DNA from: Streptomyces sp. Mut1
GTDB taxonomy: Bacteria; Actinomycetota; Actinomycetes; Streptomycetales; Streptomycetaceae
DNA length: 64,000 bases
Assembly: GCF_030719295.1 (NCBI RefSeq)
Contig: NZ_CP120997.1
Span: 1-64,000, forward strand
Direction of reading: 5' to 3'
Both the position numbers and the translations under genes were made by a program. Under the pieces are notes generated by a model that saw only the letters and a list, made by a program, of their open reading frames with translations, was not told the DNA's origin and searched no databases. The first letter of the stretch is position 1. Every line of letters begins with the position of its first letter. Positions 52,366 through 62,504 of this stretch are shown piece after piece.

Positions 52366-53457
52366 TCAGAAGTCGAAGTCGTCGATGTTCTTCTTGTCGA
52401 AGACGGTCGGCGTGGAGAGGGATACGACGCTGTCCTTGCCGATGGTGAACTCGCCGAGCTCGCCGGCCTCGAACTTCTCGCCCTCCCTGCCGGTGATGCG
52501 GCCCGACTCCAGGGCGACGGCGGTGTGGGCGGCGAGTGCGCCGAGCTTGGCGGGGTCCCACAGCTCGAAGGCGTTCACCGTGCCGTTCTTGACGTAGGCG
52601 CGCATGTCGTTGGGGGTGCCGAGGCCCGTCAGTTCGACCTTGCCCTTGTACTTGGAGCCGGACAGGTACTGGGCTGCCGCCTTGATGCCGACGGTGGTCG
52701 GGGAGATGATCCCCTTCAGGTTCGGGTGTTCCTGGAGCAGGCCCTGGGTCTGCTGGAACGACTTCTGGGCGTCGTCGTCCCCGTAGGCGGTCTTGACGAG
52801 CTTGATGTCCTTGTATGCAGGTTTCTTCAGCTCGTCCTTCATGTAGTCGATCCAGGTGTTCTGGTTGGTGGCCGTCTGGGCCGCCGAGAGGATCGCGATC
52901 TCGCCCTTGTTGCCGATCTGCTTCGCCAGCAGCTGTACCTGGGAGCGGCCGAGGTCTTCGGCGGATGCCTGGGAGACGAAGATGTTGCGGCAGTCGGTCT
53001 TGGTGTCGGAGTCGTAGGTGACGACGCTGACGCCGTTCTTCATGGCCTGCTTGAGTGCGGTGCACAGTGCGCCGGGGTCCTGGGCGGACACGGCGATGGC
53101 GTCGACCTGCTGCTGGGTGAGGGTGTTGACGTAGGAGACCTGCCCGGCGGTGTCGGTGCCGCTGCTGGTGCCGGCTTCCTTGTACGCCGAGCCGAGCTCC
53201 TGGAGGGCCTTCTTGCCTGCGGCGTCCGCCGTGGTGAAGTACGGGTTGTTCACCTGCTTGGGCAGGAACGCGACGGTGAGGCCCTTCTTGAGGGGGGCGT
53301 TCGGGTCGGCGGTGCCGACGGCCGCCGGTTTGCCGTCCTCCTTCCGGGTGTCGCTCTTGGTGGTGCCGCCGCAGGCGGTGGCCGCGGTGGCGAGGGCGAC
53401 GGCTACCGCGACGGCGAGGGTGAGGCGCCGGGTCCTGACGGTGACGGTCCGGTTCAT
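52366..53457 (-). CDS. rhaS: rhamnose-type substrate-binding lipoprotein
   Basis: 363 aa from ATG 53457. Signal and lipobox TAATAC, then a ribose-binding fold: LTVAFLPKQVNNPYFTTADA, VDAIAVSAQDPGALCTALKQ, NIFVSQASAEDLGRSQVQLL and LKGIISPTTVGIKAAAQYLS. The last block is typical of RhaS proteins of the rhizobial rhamnose transporter. It captures L-rhamnose outside the cell. rhaS here means the transport gene, not the E. coli regulator. Confidence 0.85.
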   Translation of the reverse strand: MNRTVTVRTRRLTLAVAVAVALATAATACGGTTKSDTRKEDGKPAAVGTADPNAPLKKGLTVAFLPKQVNNPYFTTADAAGKKALQELGSAYKEAGTSSGTDTAGQVSYVNTLTQQQVDAIAVSAQDPGALCTALKQAMKNGVSVVTYDSDTKTDCRNIFVSQASAEDLGRSQVQLLAKQIGNKGEIAILSAAQTATNQNTWIDYMKDELKKPAYKDIKLVKTAYGDDDAQKSFQQTQGLLQEHPNLKGIISPTTVGIKAAAQYLSGSKYKGKVELTGLGTPNDMRAYVKNGTVNAFELWDPAKLGALAAHTAVALESGRITGREGEKFEAGELGEFTIGKDSVVSLSTPTVFDKKNIDDFDF

Positions 53458-53507
53458 GACGTTCCTTCGGTTGAGGAGGTGCGGGGGTGGAGATGCCGGG
53501 TGCTCGT

Positions 53508-54536
53508 TCAGGGCGCGGCCGGGACCGCTGGTGGTGCGGCCGCGCTCTTCCTGCGGGCTCTGGCCGTGGCCATCTGCCGGCCGATGCGCGGTGCGAGGAC
53601 CGAGATGACAAGCAGGACGCCGGTGACGAGGATCTGGGACTGGGCGGAGACGTTGAGGAGGCTCATCACGTTCTGCAGTGTGCCGAGCAGGAACACTCCG
53701 GCGATCGCGCCGCCGAGGGTTCCCTTGCCGCCGTCGAAGTCGATGCCGCCGAGCAGGACGGCCGCGATGACGGACAGCTCCAGGCCGGTGGCGTTGTCGT
53801 AGCGGGCGCTGGCGTAGTGCAGGGTCCAGAAGACGCCGGTGAGCGCGGACAGCGCGCCCGTCGTCACGAACATGGAGAGCTTGAGGCGCTTGACGCGGAT
53901 GCCGGAGAAGCGGGCGGCCTCCTCTCCGGCCCCGATGGCGAACAGGGAGCGGCCCAGGCGGCTGCCATGCAGTACGACGACCGCGATGGCGAACAGGATC
54001 ACCAGGGGCAGCGCGGCGTACGGGATGAATGTGTCGCCGAACCGGCCGGCTCCGAAGTCGAGGTACTGGCCGGGGAAGTCGGTGACGGAGTCGGAGCCGA
54101 GGACGATCTGGGCGATGCCCCGGTAGGCGGCCATGGTGCCGATGGTGACGGCGAGGGAGGGCAGTCCCAGGCGGGTCACGAGCAGTCCGTTGACGAGGCC
54201 GCAGACGAGGCCGAGCAGCAGGCACAGCGGGATGATCGTCTCGATGGCCATGCCGTTGTTCCAGAGCGAGCCCATCACCGCGCTGGAGAGGCCGACGGTG
54301 GAGCCCACGGAGAGGTCGACCTCGCCGGAGACGACGAGCATCGTCATGGGCAGGGCGATGAGGGCGATCGGCAGGGTGTTGCCGATGAGGAACGAGACGT
54401 TGAGCGCGTTGCCGAAGTTGTCGACGAACGAGAACGAGCAGAGCAGCAGGACGATCAGCAGGGCTCCGACCGTGGTGTCCCAGCGCACGGATCCGCTGAG
54501 GCGGGTGGCGAGGGAGGTGTGGGTGGGCTCAGGCAT
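53508..54536 (-). CDS. rhaQ: rhamnose-type ABC permease 2
   Basis: 342 aa with about nine to ten membrane helices. GEVDLSVGSTVGLSSAVMGS and GSRLGRSLFAIGAGEEAARF are the RbsC-family motif and coupling loop. The start overlaps the end of the other permease by eight bases. The two permeases form the membrane part of the transporter. Confidence 0.87.
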   Translation of the reverse strand: MPEPTHTSLATRLSGSVRWDTTVGALLIVLLLCSFSFVDNFGNALNVSFLIGNTLPIALIALPMTMLVVSGEVDLSVGSTVGLSSAVMGSLWNNGMAIETIIPLCLLLGLVCGLVNGLLVTRLGLPSLAVTIGTMAAYRGIAQIVLGSDSVTDFPGQYLDFGAGRFGDTFIPYAALPLVILFAIAVVVLHGSRLGRSLFAIGAGEEAARFSGIRVKRLKLSMFVTTGALSALTGVFWTLHYASARYDNATGLELSVIAAVLLGGIDFDGGKGTLGGAIAGVFLLGTLQNVMSLLNVSAQSQILVTGVLLVISVLAPRIGRQMATARARRKSAAAPPAVPAAP

Positions 54537-55584
54537 GGCGGGCGCTCCTCATCCGTGCGGCCTGCTTGCGGAGGACTGCGGCGACGCGCAGGGCGAGGAT
54601 CCGGTCGACGGCGATGGCGAGGAGCAGCAGGATTCCGTTGATGGCGGTGACCCAGACGGAGCTGACGCCGATGGCCGGCAGGACGCTGTTGATGGAGGTC
54701 AGCAGCAGGGCGCCGAGGGCTGCTCCGTAGACGGTGCCGGAGCCGCCGGTGAAGGCGACGCCTCCGACCACGACGGCGCTGACGACCGTGAGTTCGTAGC
54801 CGCTGCCGGTGGCGGAGTCGACGTTGCCGAAGCGGGCCAGGTAGAGCGCGCCGGCGAGTCCGGCCAGGGCACCGCACAGGACGTAGGCGGTCATGACGCG
54901 TTTGCGGACCCGGATGCCGGCGAGGACGGCGGCTTCGGGGCTGGAGCCGAGGGCGTACAGGTCGCGTCCGGTGCGGTAGTGGCGCAGGTAGAAGCCGACG
55001 CAGAGGAGTACGGCGAGGGCGAGGAGCGCCAGGTAGGGGACGATCCACAGGCCGTCGTGTCCGAAGTCGACGAAGGTGGCCGGCAGGTCGGCGGCGACGA
55101 TCTGGTGGGAGCCGACCCAGATGGAGTCGATGCCCCTGACCACGTAGAGGGTTCCGAGGGTGACGACGAGGGCGGGTACTTTGCCGAGGCTGACGAGGGC
55201 GCCGTTGAGGACCCCGAAGACGGCTCCGACGGCGACCGCGTAGAGGACGGCGACGAGTGGGCTGCCGCCGCTCTGGAGGTAGTCGCCCGCGGCGAACGCG
55301 GAGATCCCGAGGACGGAGCCGACCGAGAGGTCGACGTTTCGGGTGATGACGACGACGGCTTGGCCGGTCGCGACGAGGACGAGGATGGTGGCGTTGAGGA
55401 GGAGGTCCTTGACGCCCTGTTCGGAGAGGAACTCGGTGTTGGTCAGCTGGGTGACGGCGAGCATCACCACGAGGACGCCGACGACGGCGACCTCGCGGGC
55501 CTTGAACACGTGGTCGATGAGGCGCCTGCCGGCTTCGCCCTCGGGAGCGGGTCCACGGTCCGCCGGCTGCGTGGTGACGGTCAT
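54529..55584 (-). CDS. rhaP: rhamnose-type ABC permease 1
   Basis: 351 aa from ATG 55584, overlapping the ATPase stop by four bases. Helices begin at [17 protein letters not shown]; the RbsC-family block [20 protein letters not shown] and the loop [20 protein letters not shown] are present. Pairs with the following permease. Confidence 0.87.
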   Translation of the reverse strand: MTVTTQPADRGPAPEGEAGRRLIDHVFKAREVAVVGVLVVMLAVTQLTNTEFLSEQGVKDLLLNATILVLVATGQAVVVITRNVDLSVGSVLGISAFAAGDYLQSGGSPLVAVLYAVAVGAVFGVLNGALVSLGKVPALVVTLGTLYVVRGIDSIWVGSHQIVAADLPATFVDFGHDGLWIVPYLALLALAVLLCVGFYLRHYRTGRDLYALGSSPEAAVLAGIRVRKRVMTAYVLCGALAGLAGALYLARFGNVDSATGSGYELTVVSAVVVGGVAFTGGSGTVYGAALGALLLTSINSVLPAIGVSSVWVTAINGILLLLAIAVDRILALRVAAVLRKQAARMRSARHA

Positions 55585-57110
55585 ACCGCTTTCCCTCCGG
55601 GGGCTGTGCGGCCGGTGGCCGCGGCCATCACGCTCTCCTCGTTCGCCTGGGCCCGCGGCAGCTCCGCGGTGAGCCGGCCCTCGTACATCACGAGCACCCG
55701 GTCGGCCATGCCGAGGATCTCCGGGAGGTCGGAGGAGATCATCAGGACGGCGACGCCGTCGGCGGCGAGCGCGGACAGGAGGCGGTGTACCTCGGCCTTC
55801 GTCCCGACGTCGATGCCCCGGGTCGGCTCGTCGACGATCAGCACCTGTGGGGCGGTGGCGAGCCACTTCGCCAGGACCACCTTCTGCTGGTTCCCGCCGG
55901 AGAGTGTGCCGACGACGTCGCCGAGCCCGGCGTACTTGACCTGGAGCCTGACCGACCAGTCGAGGGCGCGGCTGCGTTCGGCCCCGCGGTTCATGAGGCC
56001 GGCCCGGCTGGTGTCGGCGAAGCCGGTGAGGCCGATGTTCCGTTCGATGGACATGTCCATCACCAGGCCCTGGGCGCGCCGGTCCTCGGGGACGAGGGCG
56101 AGGCCGGCGCGCATGGCGAGGCTCGGTGCGCCCGGTTCGAGTGTGCGCCCGAGCACTTCGACCTCGCCGCCGTCGAACCGGTCGACGCCGAAGACGGCGC
56201 GGGCGACTTCGCTGCGGCCGGCTCCGACGAGGCCGGCGAGACCGACGATCTCGCCGCGCCGCACTTCGAAGGAGATGTCGGTGAAGACGCCTTCGCGGGT
56301 CAGCCTGCGGACGCTGAGCGCGACCTCGCCGGTTTCGGCTTCCTGTTTCGGGTACAGCTCGTCCAGGTCGCGGCCGACCATGCGTCGCACGAGGTCGTCC
56401 TCGGTCAGGCCGTCGAGCGGTTCGCTCGCCACCCGGGCGCCGTCGCGCAGGGTCGTGACGTGCCGGCACAGCCCGAAGATCTCCTCCAGGCGGTGCGAGA
56501 TGAACAGCACGGCCGCGCCTTGTTCGCGCAGTGTCTCCACGACGCCGAAGAGGCGGGCGACCTCGCTGCCGGTGAGGGCGGCTGTTGGCTCGTCCATGAT
56601 CAGGACGCGGGCCTCGAACGACAGGGCCTTGGCGATCTCGACCAGTTGCTGGTCGGCGATGGACAGGCCGCGGGCGGGCCGGTCCGGGTCGAGGTCGACG
56701 CCGAGGCGGTGGAACAGGGCGGTGGTGGCGTCCTTGACCGCGCGGTGATCGACCCGGCCGAACGAGCGCCGTGGCTGCCGGCCCATGAAGATGTTCTCGG
56801 CGATCGACAGGTCGGGGAAGAGGGTCGGTTCCTGGTAGATGACGGCGACGCCCGCGTCCCGGGCGTCGGCCGGCCCGTGGAACTCCACCGGAGCGCCGTC
56901 GAGCAGGACCGATCCGCTGTCGGGGCGGTGCACCCCGGTCAGGGTTTTGATCAGGGTCGACTTTCCCGCGCCGTTCTCACCCGCGAGGGCATGCGCCTCA
57001 CCGGCGTACAGCCGCAGGGACACCTCGCGCAGGGCGCGCACGGCGCCGAAGGACTTGCTCACCCCCTCCAGCGCGAGCACCGGAATCCGCTCCGGTTCTG
57101 GATGCGTCAT
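55581..57110 (-). CDS. rhaT: rhamnose-type ABC ATPase (two ABC domains)
   Basis: 509 aa from ATG 57110. First domain: Walker [10 protein letters not shown], signature [15 protein letters not shown], Walker [12 protein letters not shown]. Second: degenerate P-loop GLVGAGRSE, signature [15 protein letters not shown], Walker [13 protein letters not shown]. This is the sugar ABC ATPase layout. First gene of the leftward transporter operon, facing the isomerase gene across the operator. Confidence 0.9.
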   Translation of the reverse strand: MTHPEPERIPVLALEGVSKSFGAVRALREVSLRLYAGEAHALAGENGAGKSTLIKTLTGVHRPDSGSVLLDGAPVEFHGPADARDAGVAVIYQEPTLFPDLSIAENIFMGRQPRRSFGRVDHRAVKDATTALFHRLGVDLDPDRPARGLSIADQQLVEIAKALSFEARVLIMDEPTAALTGSEVARLFGVVETLREQGAAVLFISHRLEEIFGLCRHVTTLRDGARVASEPLDGLTEDDLVRRMVGRDLDELYPKQEAETGEVALSVRRLTREGVFTDISFEVRRGEIVGLAGLVGAGRSEVARAVFGVDRFDGGEVEVLGRTLEPGAPSLAMRAGLALVPEDRRAQGLVMDMSIERNIGLTGFADTSRAGLMNRGAERSRALDWSVRLQVKYAGLGDVVGTLSGGNQQKVVLAKWLATAPQVLIVDEPTRGIDVGTKAEVHRLLSALAADGVAVLMISSDLPEILGMADRVLVMYEGRLTAELPRAQANEESVMAAATGRTAPGGKAV

Positions 57111-57510
57111 TGCGTGTCTCCGTGAGTAGTGCAGGCAGTGGCTCGGAAAGCTGCTCGGGGGACGTCTCGGGGAATGTGCGCCCGCCACCCGTCGGGATGA
57201 ATTGTTTCAACGAGGTTGCCCGGAAATTAGCCTCGCCCGATCCGCGGGTCAAGAGGTCGGGCGGAATCCGGCGCGGCCGGCGGGCGTCCTTGGCCTCTAT
57301 CCACCTCTTTGCCCACCGTCCAGCGGTTGATGCGGTGTGCCGGGAACGCGGCGCCCAGTGGCTGGACTCCCCGATTTCCGGGGCAGCTTGAGTGTCCGGC
57401 CCTCTTGACGGCCTCCGGCTGTGGGGGCTAGTTTCACCGACGAAGTGAATCGATTCACCCTCGCTGCCCACGCAGCCCGCCCGGGGCGACCCGTACTTCC
57501 AGAGGTGAAC
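57111..57510. promoter_or_regulatory. divergent control region of the rhamnose locus
   Basis: 400 bases between rhaT and rhaI without a gene. It holds the perfect palindrome at 57445-57458 and the weaker TTGTTTCAA near 57202-57210, possibly a second LacI-type half-site for the transporter arm. Confidence 0.5.
57445..57458. promoter_or_regulatory. LacI-type operator
   Basis: GTGAATCGATTCAC is a perfect 14-base palindrome with the central CG typical of LacI-family sites, 53 bases upstream of the rhaI start codon. Confidence 0.75.
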
Positions 57511-58677
57511 ATGCCTGACATCGCCGCCGTGAAGGCCGCACTCGCCGGCCAGCGGATCGAGACCCCGTCCTGGGGCTACGGAAATTCCGGAACCCGGTTC
57601 AAGGTCTTCGCGCAGGCCGGGGTGCCGCGCACCGCGCGGGAGAAGCTGGACGACGCGGCGAAGGTCCACGAGTTCACCGGCATCGCTCCCAAGGTGTCCC
57701 TGCACATCCCGTGGGACACGGTCGACGACTACGCGGCGCTCGCGGCGCACGCCGCGCGGCGTGGCCTGGAGCTGGGCGCGATCAACTCCAACACCTTCCA
57801 GGACGACGCCTACAAGCTGGGCAGCGTCTGCCACCCGGATCCCCGGGTGCGGCGCAAGGCCGTGCGGCACCTGCTGGAGTGCGTCGACGTCATGGACGAG
57901 ACGGGGTCGAAGGACCTGAAGCTCTGGCTCGCCGACGGGACGAACTATCCGGGGCAGGACGACATCGTGGCCCGTCAGGACCGTCTCGCGGAGTCCCTCG
58001 CTGCCGTGTACGAGCGGCTCGGCGACGACCAGCGGCTGCTTCTGGAGTACAAGTTCTTCGAGCCGGCCTTCTACACGACGGACGTGCCGGACTGGGGCAC
58101 GTCCTACCTGCAGTGCGTGAAGCTGGGCGAGAGGGCCCAGGTCGTGGTGGACACCGGGCACCACGCCCCCGGCACCAACATCGAGTTCATCGTCGCGCTG
58201 CTGCTGCGCGAGGGGAAGCTCGGTGGCTTCGACTTCAACTCCCGCTTCTACGCCGACGACGATCTGATGGTGGGTTCCGCCGACCCGTTCCAGCTGTTCC
58301 GCATCCTTCACGAGGTCGCGCAGAACGGCGGCTTCGCCCCGGAGACGAACGTGGCGTTCATGCTCGACCAGTGCCACAACATCGAGGCGAAGATCCCGGC
58401 GGTCATCCGCTCCGTGATGAACGTCCAGGAGGCCACCGCCAAGGCGCTCCTGGTCGACCGCGAGGCGCTTGCCGCCGCGCAGCGCACGGGTGACGTGCTG
58501 GCGGCGAACGCCGTGCTGATGGACGCGTACAACACCGACGTACGTCCGCTGCTCGCGGAATGGCGCGAGGAGCGGGGGCTCGCCCCTGACCCGGTCGCCG
58601 CCTACGCGGCCTCCGGCTGGCAGCAGCGCATCGAGGCCGAGCGGGTGGGCGGCGAGCAGGCCGGATGGGGTGCCTGA
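57511..58677 (+). CDS. rhaI: L-rhamnose isomerase
   Basis: 388 aa from ATG 57511 (AGAGGTG upstream). Belongs to the RhaI type (TIM barrel of the xylose-isomerase superfamily): PKVSLHIPWDTVDDYAALAA, LKLWLADGTNYPGQDD, LLLEYKFFEPAFYTTDV, VVVDTGHHAPGTNIE and GGFDFNSRFYADDDL carry the metal and substrate residues (Glu, Asp, His). It converts L-rhamnose to L-rhamnulose. First gene of the catabolic arm. Confidence 0.93.
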   Translation: MPDIAAVKAALAGQRIETPSWGYGNSGTRFKVFAQAGVPRTAREKLDDAAKVHEFTGIAPKVSLHIPWDTVDDYAALAAHAARRGLELGAINSNTFQDDAYKLGSVCHPDPRVRRKAVRHLLECVDVMDETGSKDLKLWLADGTNYPGQDDIVARQDRLAESLAAVYERLGDDQRLLLEYKFFEPAFYTTDVPDWGTSYLQCVKLGERAQVVVDTGHHAPGTNIEFIVALLLREGKLGGFDFNSRFYADDDLMVGSADPFQLFRILHEVAQNGGFAPETNVAFMLDQCHNIEAKIPAVIRSVMNVQEATAKALLVDREALAAAQRTGDVLAANAVLMDAYNTDVRPLLAEWREERGLAPDPVAAYAASGWQQRIEAERVGGEQAGWGA

Positions 58678-58684
58678 GCCTCGG

Positions 58685-58715
58685 CCGGATCCCGACGCGC
58701 GTCTTCGGGATCCGG
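58685..58715. terminator. hairpin between rhaI and the aldolase gene
   Basis: CCGGATCCCGA / TCGGGATCCGG, a perfect 11-base stem with a 9-base loop, eight bases after the rhaI stop. It may lower read-through or protect the rhaI message from 3' decay. Confidence 0.6.
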
Positions 58716-58827
58716 AGCCCGGTGTGCCTTCGCGATGGCGTTTCCGACTCCGTATCCCGACGCCGTATCCCCACGCCGCTTCGCACTGTCGTTCCCTTGC
58801 GCATCTCACCGAAGGACTGATCGACCG

Positions 58828-60867
58828 ATGGCCATCCATCCCGAAGTCGCCGCGCTGCTCTCCCGGTCGAACCGGCTCGGCGCCGATCCCCGCAACACGA
58901 ACTACGCCGGAGGCAACACGTCCGCCAAGGGCACCACGACCGACCCCGTCACCGGCGGCGATGTCCGGCTCATGTGGGTGAAGGGTTCCGGCGGCGACCT
59001 CGGCACGCTCACCGAGGACGGCCTTGCCGTCCTGCGCCTGGACCGGCTGCGCGCACTCGCCGGCGTCTACCCGGGTGTGGAGCGCGAGGACGAGATGGTC
59101 GCCGCCTTCGACTACTGCCTGCACGGCAAGGGGGGCGCCGCGCCTTCGATCGACACCGCGATGCACGGTCTCCTCGACGCCCCTCACGTCGACCATCTCC
59201 ACCCGGACTCCGGTATCGCGCTGGCCTGCTCCGCGGACGGCGAGAAGCTGACCGCCGAATGCTTCGGGGAGCGGGTCGTCTGGGTTCCGTGGCGCCGCCC
59301 CGGCTTCCAGCTCGGCCTGGACATCGCCGCCGTCAAGGACGCCAACCCCGAAGCGGTCGGCTGCGTACTCGGCGGCCACGGCATCACCGCGTGGGGCGAC
59401 ACCGCCGAGGCGTGCGAGGCCAACTCCCTGTACATCATCCGCACCGCCGAGGAGTTCCTCGCGCGCCGGGGCAGGGCGGAGCCGTTCGGTGCGGCCGTCG
59501 CGGCGAACGCGCCCCTGGACACGGCCGCGCGGCGCGAGCGCGCCGCCCTCCTCGCGCCCCTCGTGCGGGGTCTCGCCTCCACCGACCGCCCGCAGGTCGG
59601 CCACTTCGACGACTCCCCCGCGGTGCTCGACTTCCTGGCGGGGGCGGAGCACCCTCGGCTCGCCGCGCTCGGCACCTCGTGCCCCGACCACTTCCTGCGG
59701 ACCAAGGTCCGCCCGATGGTTCTCGATCTGCCGCCGACCGCCGGCCCCGACGCCGTCGAGGCCCGGCTGCGGGAGCTGCACACGGAGTACCGGGCGCAGT
59801 ACGCGGCCTACTACGAGCGGCACGCGACGCCCGGCTCGCCCGCGATGCGGGGCGCCGATCCGGCGATCGTCCTCGTCCCCGGCATCGGGATGTTCTCGTT
59901 CGGCAAGGACAAGCAGACCGCCCGGGTGGCCGGCGAGTTCTACCTCAACGCCATCAACGTGATGCGCGGCGCCGAGTCCGTCTCCAGCTACGCGCCCATC
60001 GAGGAGCCGGAGAAGTTCCGCATCGAGTACTGGTCCCTGGAGGAGGCCAAGCTGCGGCGGTTGCCGAAGCCCAAGCCGCTCGCCGCCCGGGTGGCTCTGG
60101 TGACGGGTGCGGGCAGCGGCATCGGCAAGGCCATCGCGCACCGCTTGGTCGCGGAGGGGGCGTGCGTCGTCGTCGCGGACCTCGACGCCGGGAGCGCCGC
60201 GGTGGTGGCCGATGAGCTGGGCGGCCCGGACAGGGCCGTCGCGGTGTGCGTGGACGTCACGTCCGAGGAGCAGATCGCGGCGGCGTTCCGGAGCGCGGCG
60301 CTCGCCTTCGGGGGCGTCGACCTGGTCGTCAACAACGCCGGTATCTCCATCTCCAAGCCACTTCTGGAGACCACTGCGAAGGACTGGGATCTGCAGCACG
60401 ACATCATGGCCCGGGGCTCCTTCCTCGTCTCCCGCGAGGCGGCCTGGCTCATGCGCGCCCAGGGCATGGGCGGGGACATCGTCTACATCACCTCCAAGAA
60501 CGCGGTGTTCGCGGGTCCCAACAACATCGCCTACTCGGCGACCAAGGCCGACCAGGCCCATCAGGTGCGCCTGCTGGCGGCCGAGCTGGGTGGCGACGGC
60601 ATCCGGGTCAACGGTGTCAACCCGGACGGCGTCGTGCGCGGCTCCGGCATCTTCGCGGGTGGCTGGGGGGCGCAGCGGGCCGCGACGTACGGCATCGAGG
60701 AGGACAAGCTCGGCGAGTTCTACGCCCAGCGCACCCTCCTGAAGCGGGAGGTTCTGCCGGAGCACGTCGCCAACGCCGTGTTCGCTCTGACCGGCGGGGA
60801 TCTGACCCACACGACGGGGCTGCACATCCCGGTCGACGCAGGCGTCGCCCATGCCTTCCTGCGCTGA
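58828..60867 (+). CDS. rhaD: bifunctional rhamnulose-1-phosphate aldolase / short-chain dehydrogenase
   Basis: 679 aa from ATG 58828. The N-terminal class II aldolase domain (1-400) has PRNTNYAGGNTSAKGTTTD, VKGSGGDLGTL and the zinc-type VDHLHPDSGIAL and GGHGITAWGDT. The C-terminal dehydrogenase (about 415-679) has TGAGSGIGKAI, NNAG, and the Tyr/Lys pair in AYSATKADQ. It splits rhamnulose-1-phosphate into dihydroxyacetone phosphate and L-lactaldehyde, and the second half oxidises lactaldehyde, probably to lactate. This is the usual fusion in rhizobia and actinomycetes. Confidence 0.92.
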   Translation: MAIHPEVAALLSRSNRLGADPRNTNYAGGNTSAKGTTTDPVTGGDVRLMWVKGSGGDLGTLTEDGLAVLRLDRLRALAGVYPGVEREDEMVAAFDYCLHGKGGAAPSIDTAMHGLLDAPHVDHLHPDSGIALACSADGEKLTAECFGERVVWVPWRRPGFQLGLDIAAVKDANPEAVGCVLGGHGITAWGDTAEACEANSLYIIRTAEEFLARRGRAEPFGAAVAANAPLDTAARRERAALLAPLVRGLASTDRPQVGHFDDSPAVLDFLAGAEHPRLAALGTSCPDHFLRTKVRPMVLDLPPTAGPDAVEARLRELHTEYRAQYAAYYERHATPGSPAMRGADPAIVLVPGIGMFSFGKDKQTARVAGEFYLNAINVMRGAESVSSYAPIEEPEKFRIEYWSLEEAKLRRLPKPKPLAARVALVTGAGSGIGKAIAHRLVAEGACVVVADLDAGSAAVVADELGGPDRAVAVCVDVTSEEQIAAAFRSAALAFGGVDLVVNNAGISISKPLLETTAKDWDLQHDIMARGSFLVSREAAWLMRAQGMGGDIVYITSKNAVFAGPNNIAYSATKADQAHQVRLLAAELGGDGIRVNGVNPDGVVRGSGIFAGGWGAQRAATYGIEEDKLGEFYAQRTLLKREVLPEHVANAVFALTGGDLTHTTGLHIPVDAGVAHAFLR

Positions 60868-60945
60868 CTCGTGACGGGCGGGTGCGGGGCGTATCGCCGT
60901 GACTCGCACCCGCCGTCCGCCCTCCCCTTCGTTCCCGGAGCCCGT

Positions 60946-62439
60946 ATGCCCAACCACACCTTCGCCGCCGCCGACCTGGGTGCCACGAGTGGCCGGGTCA
61001 TCGTGGGCCGTGTCGGCCACGGCGTTCTCGACATCAGCGAGGTCCACCGCTTCCCCAACACCCCGGTCCTCCTGCCGGACGGCCTGCGCTGGAACGTACT
61101 GGCTCTGTACCAGGGCATCCTCGACGGGCTGCGGGCGAGCGATCAGGTCGATTCGGTGGGCATCGACACCTGGGCGGTCGACTACGGTCTGCTGGACGCC
61201 GACGGCGCCTTGGCCGGGCAGCCGTTCCACTACCGGGACAGCCGCACCGACGGTGTCGCCGCCCGCGAGGTGTGGCCGCGTGTCCCGGCTGCGGAGATGT
61301 ACCGGATCACCGGCCTCCAGCACCTGCCCTTCAACACCGTCCATCAGTTGGCGGCCGGTGCCGGAAGCGCTCAACTGGGTTCGGCGCGGAGACTGTTGCT
61401 GATGCCGGACCTGTTCACCTACTGGCTCACGGGTTCTGTCGGCGCGGAGGAGACGAACGCTTCGACCACCGGCCTGTTCGACGCTCACACCGGCACGTGG
61501 TCCGGGACCGTCATCGACCGGTTGGGAATCGATGCCGGCCTCCTGCCTCCGCTCCGCGCGCCGGGCGACCCGGCCGGGACCCTGCTCCCCCACGTCGCCG
61601 CCCATACCGGGCAGTCCCCCGGGACCCCGGTGACGACGGTCGCCTCGCACGACACGGCGTCGGCGGTCGTCGCCGTGCCCGCGACCGGCCGGGACTTCGC
61701 CTACATCTCGTGCGGGACGTGGTCGCTGGCCGGTCTCGAACTCGACGCGCCCGTCGTGACGGAGGCCTCCCGGGAGGCGAACTTCACGAACGAGCGCGGG
61801 GTGGACGGCACCATCCGCTACCTGCGCAACATCATGGGGATGTGGCTGCTGGAGGAGTGCCGCCGCGCCTGGTCGCGGCAAGGGCTGCCGGCGGGTCTCC
61901 CCCGCCTCCTCGCCGACGCCGCGCGGGCGCGGCCGTTCGCCTCTCTCGTGGACGCCGACTCGCCCGAGTTCCTGGCCCCGGGCGACATGCCGGAACGCGT
62001 CCGCGCGTACTGCCGGCGCACCGGCCAGCCCGTGCCGCACGGGCAGGGCGAACTCGTGCGGTGCATCCTCGAATCGTTGGCGCTGGCCCACCGCGGGACG
62101 TTGCGGCGGGCCGCCGAGCTCGCCGGCCGGGACATCACCCACATCCACATGGTCGGCGGCGGCTCGCGGAACGAGCTGCTGTGCCAGTTCACCGCCGATG
62201 CCACCGGGCTTCCCGTCGTCGCGGGGCCGGCCGAGGCCACCGCCCTCGGCAACATCCTCGTACAGGCACGCGCCCAGGGACTGGTCGGCGACCTCCCCGC
62301 CATGCGGCGCCTCCTCACCGCCACCCAGAAGCTCCGCCGCTACACGCCAGGCGCGGAGCGGGCGGCGTGGGCGGCGGCTGCTTCCAGGATGGCCGTCGTC
62401 CGGGGCAGCGGGCAACCTGGTCGCACGGCTGTGGAATGA
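60946..62439 (+). CDS. rhaB: rhamnulokinase
   Basis: 497 aa from ATG 60946. FGGY-kinase motifs: ADLGATSGRVIVG at the start (typical of RhaB), SVGIDTWAVDYGLLD, VASHDTASAVVAVPA, SCGTWSLAGLEL and VGGGSRNELLCQFTADATG. It phosphorylates L-rhamnulose before the aldolase step. The C-terminal 25 residues (VVRGSGQPGRTAVE) are basic and disordered. Completes the pathway isomerase, kinase, aldolase. Confidence 0.92.
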   Translation: MPNHTFAAADLGATSGRVIVGRVGHGVLDISEVHRFPNTPVLLPDGLRWNVLALYQGILDGLRASDQVDSVGIDTWAVDYGLLDADGALAGQPFHYRDSRTDGVAAREVWPRVPAAEMYRITGLQHLPFNTVHQLAAGAGSAQLGSARRLLLMPDLFTYWLTGSVGAEETNASTTGLFDAHTGTWSGTVIDRLGIDAGLLPPLRAPGDPAGTLLPHVAAHTGQSPGTPVTTVASHDTASAVVAVPATGRDFAYISCGTWSLAGLELDAPVVTEASREANFTNERGVDGTIRYLRNIMGMWLLEECRRAWSRQGLPAGLPRLLADAARARPFASLVDADSPEFLAPGDMPERVRAYCRRTGQPVPHGQGELVRCILESLALAHRGTLRRAAELAGRDITHIHMVGGGSRNELLCQFTADATGLPVVAGPAEATALGNILVQARAQGLVGDLPAMRRLLTATQKLRRYTPGAERAAWAAAASRMAVVRGSGQPGRTAVE

Positions 62440-62504
62440 CAGGGCGGACCCTCAACGACAGGGCTGAACACCGGCCGGGACGCCTTGCCCGGGCTCGCGG
62501 TCCA

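Noticed and set aside
56998..62415. 1805-aa minus-strand frame across the rhamnose genes
   Set aside because: Very long open frames arise opposite high-GC genes; the composition is Arg/Gly/Val-rich with no domain, and rhaI, rhaD and rhaB occupy the plus strand.
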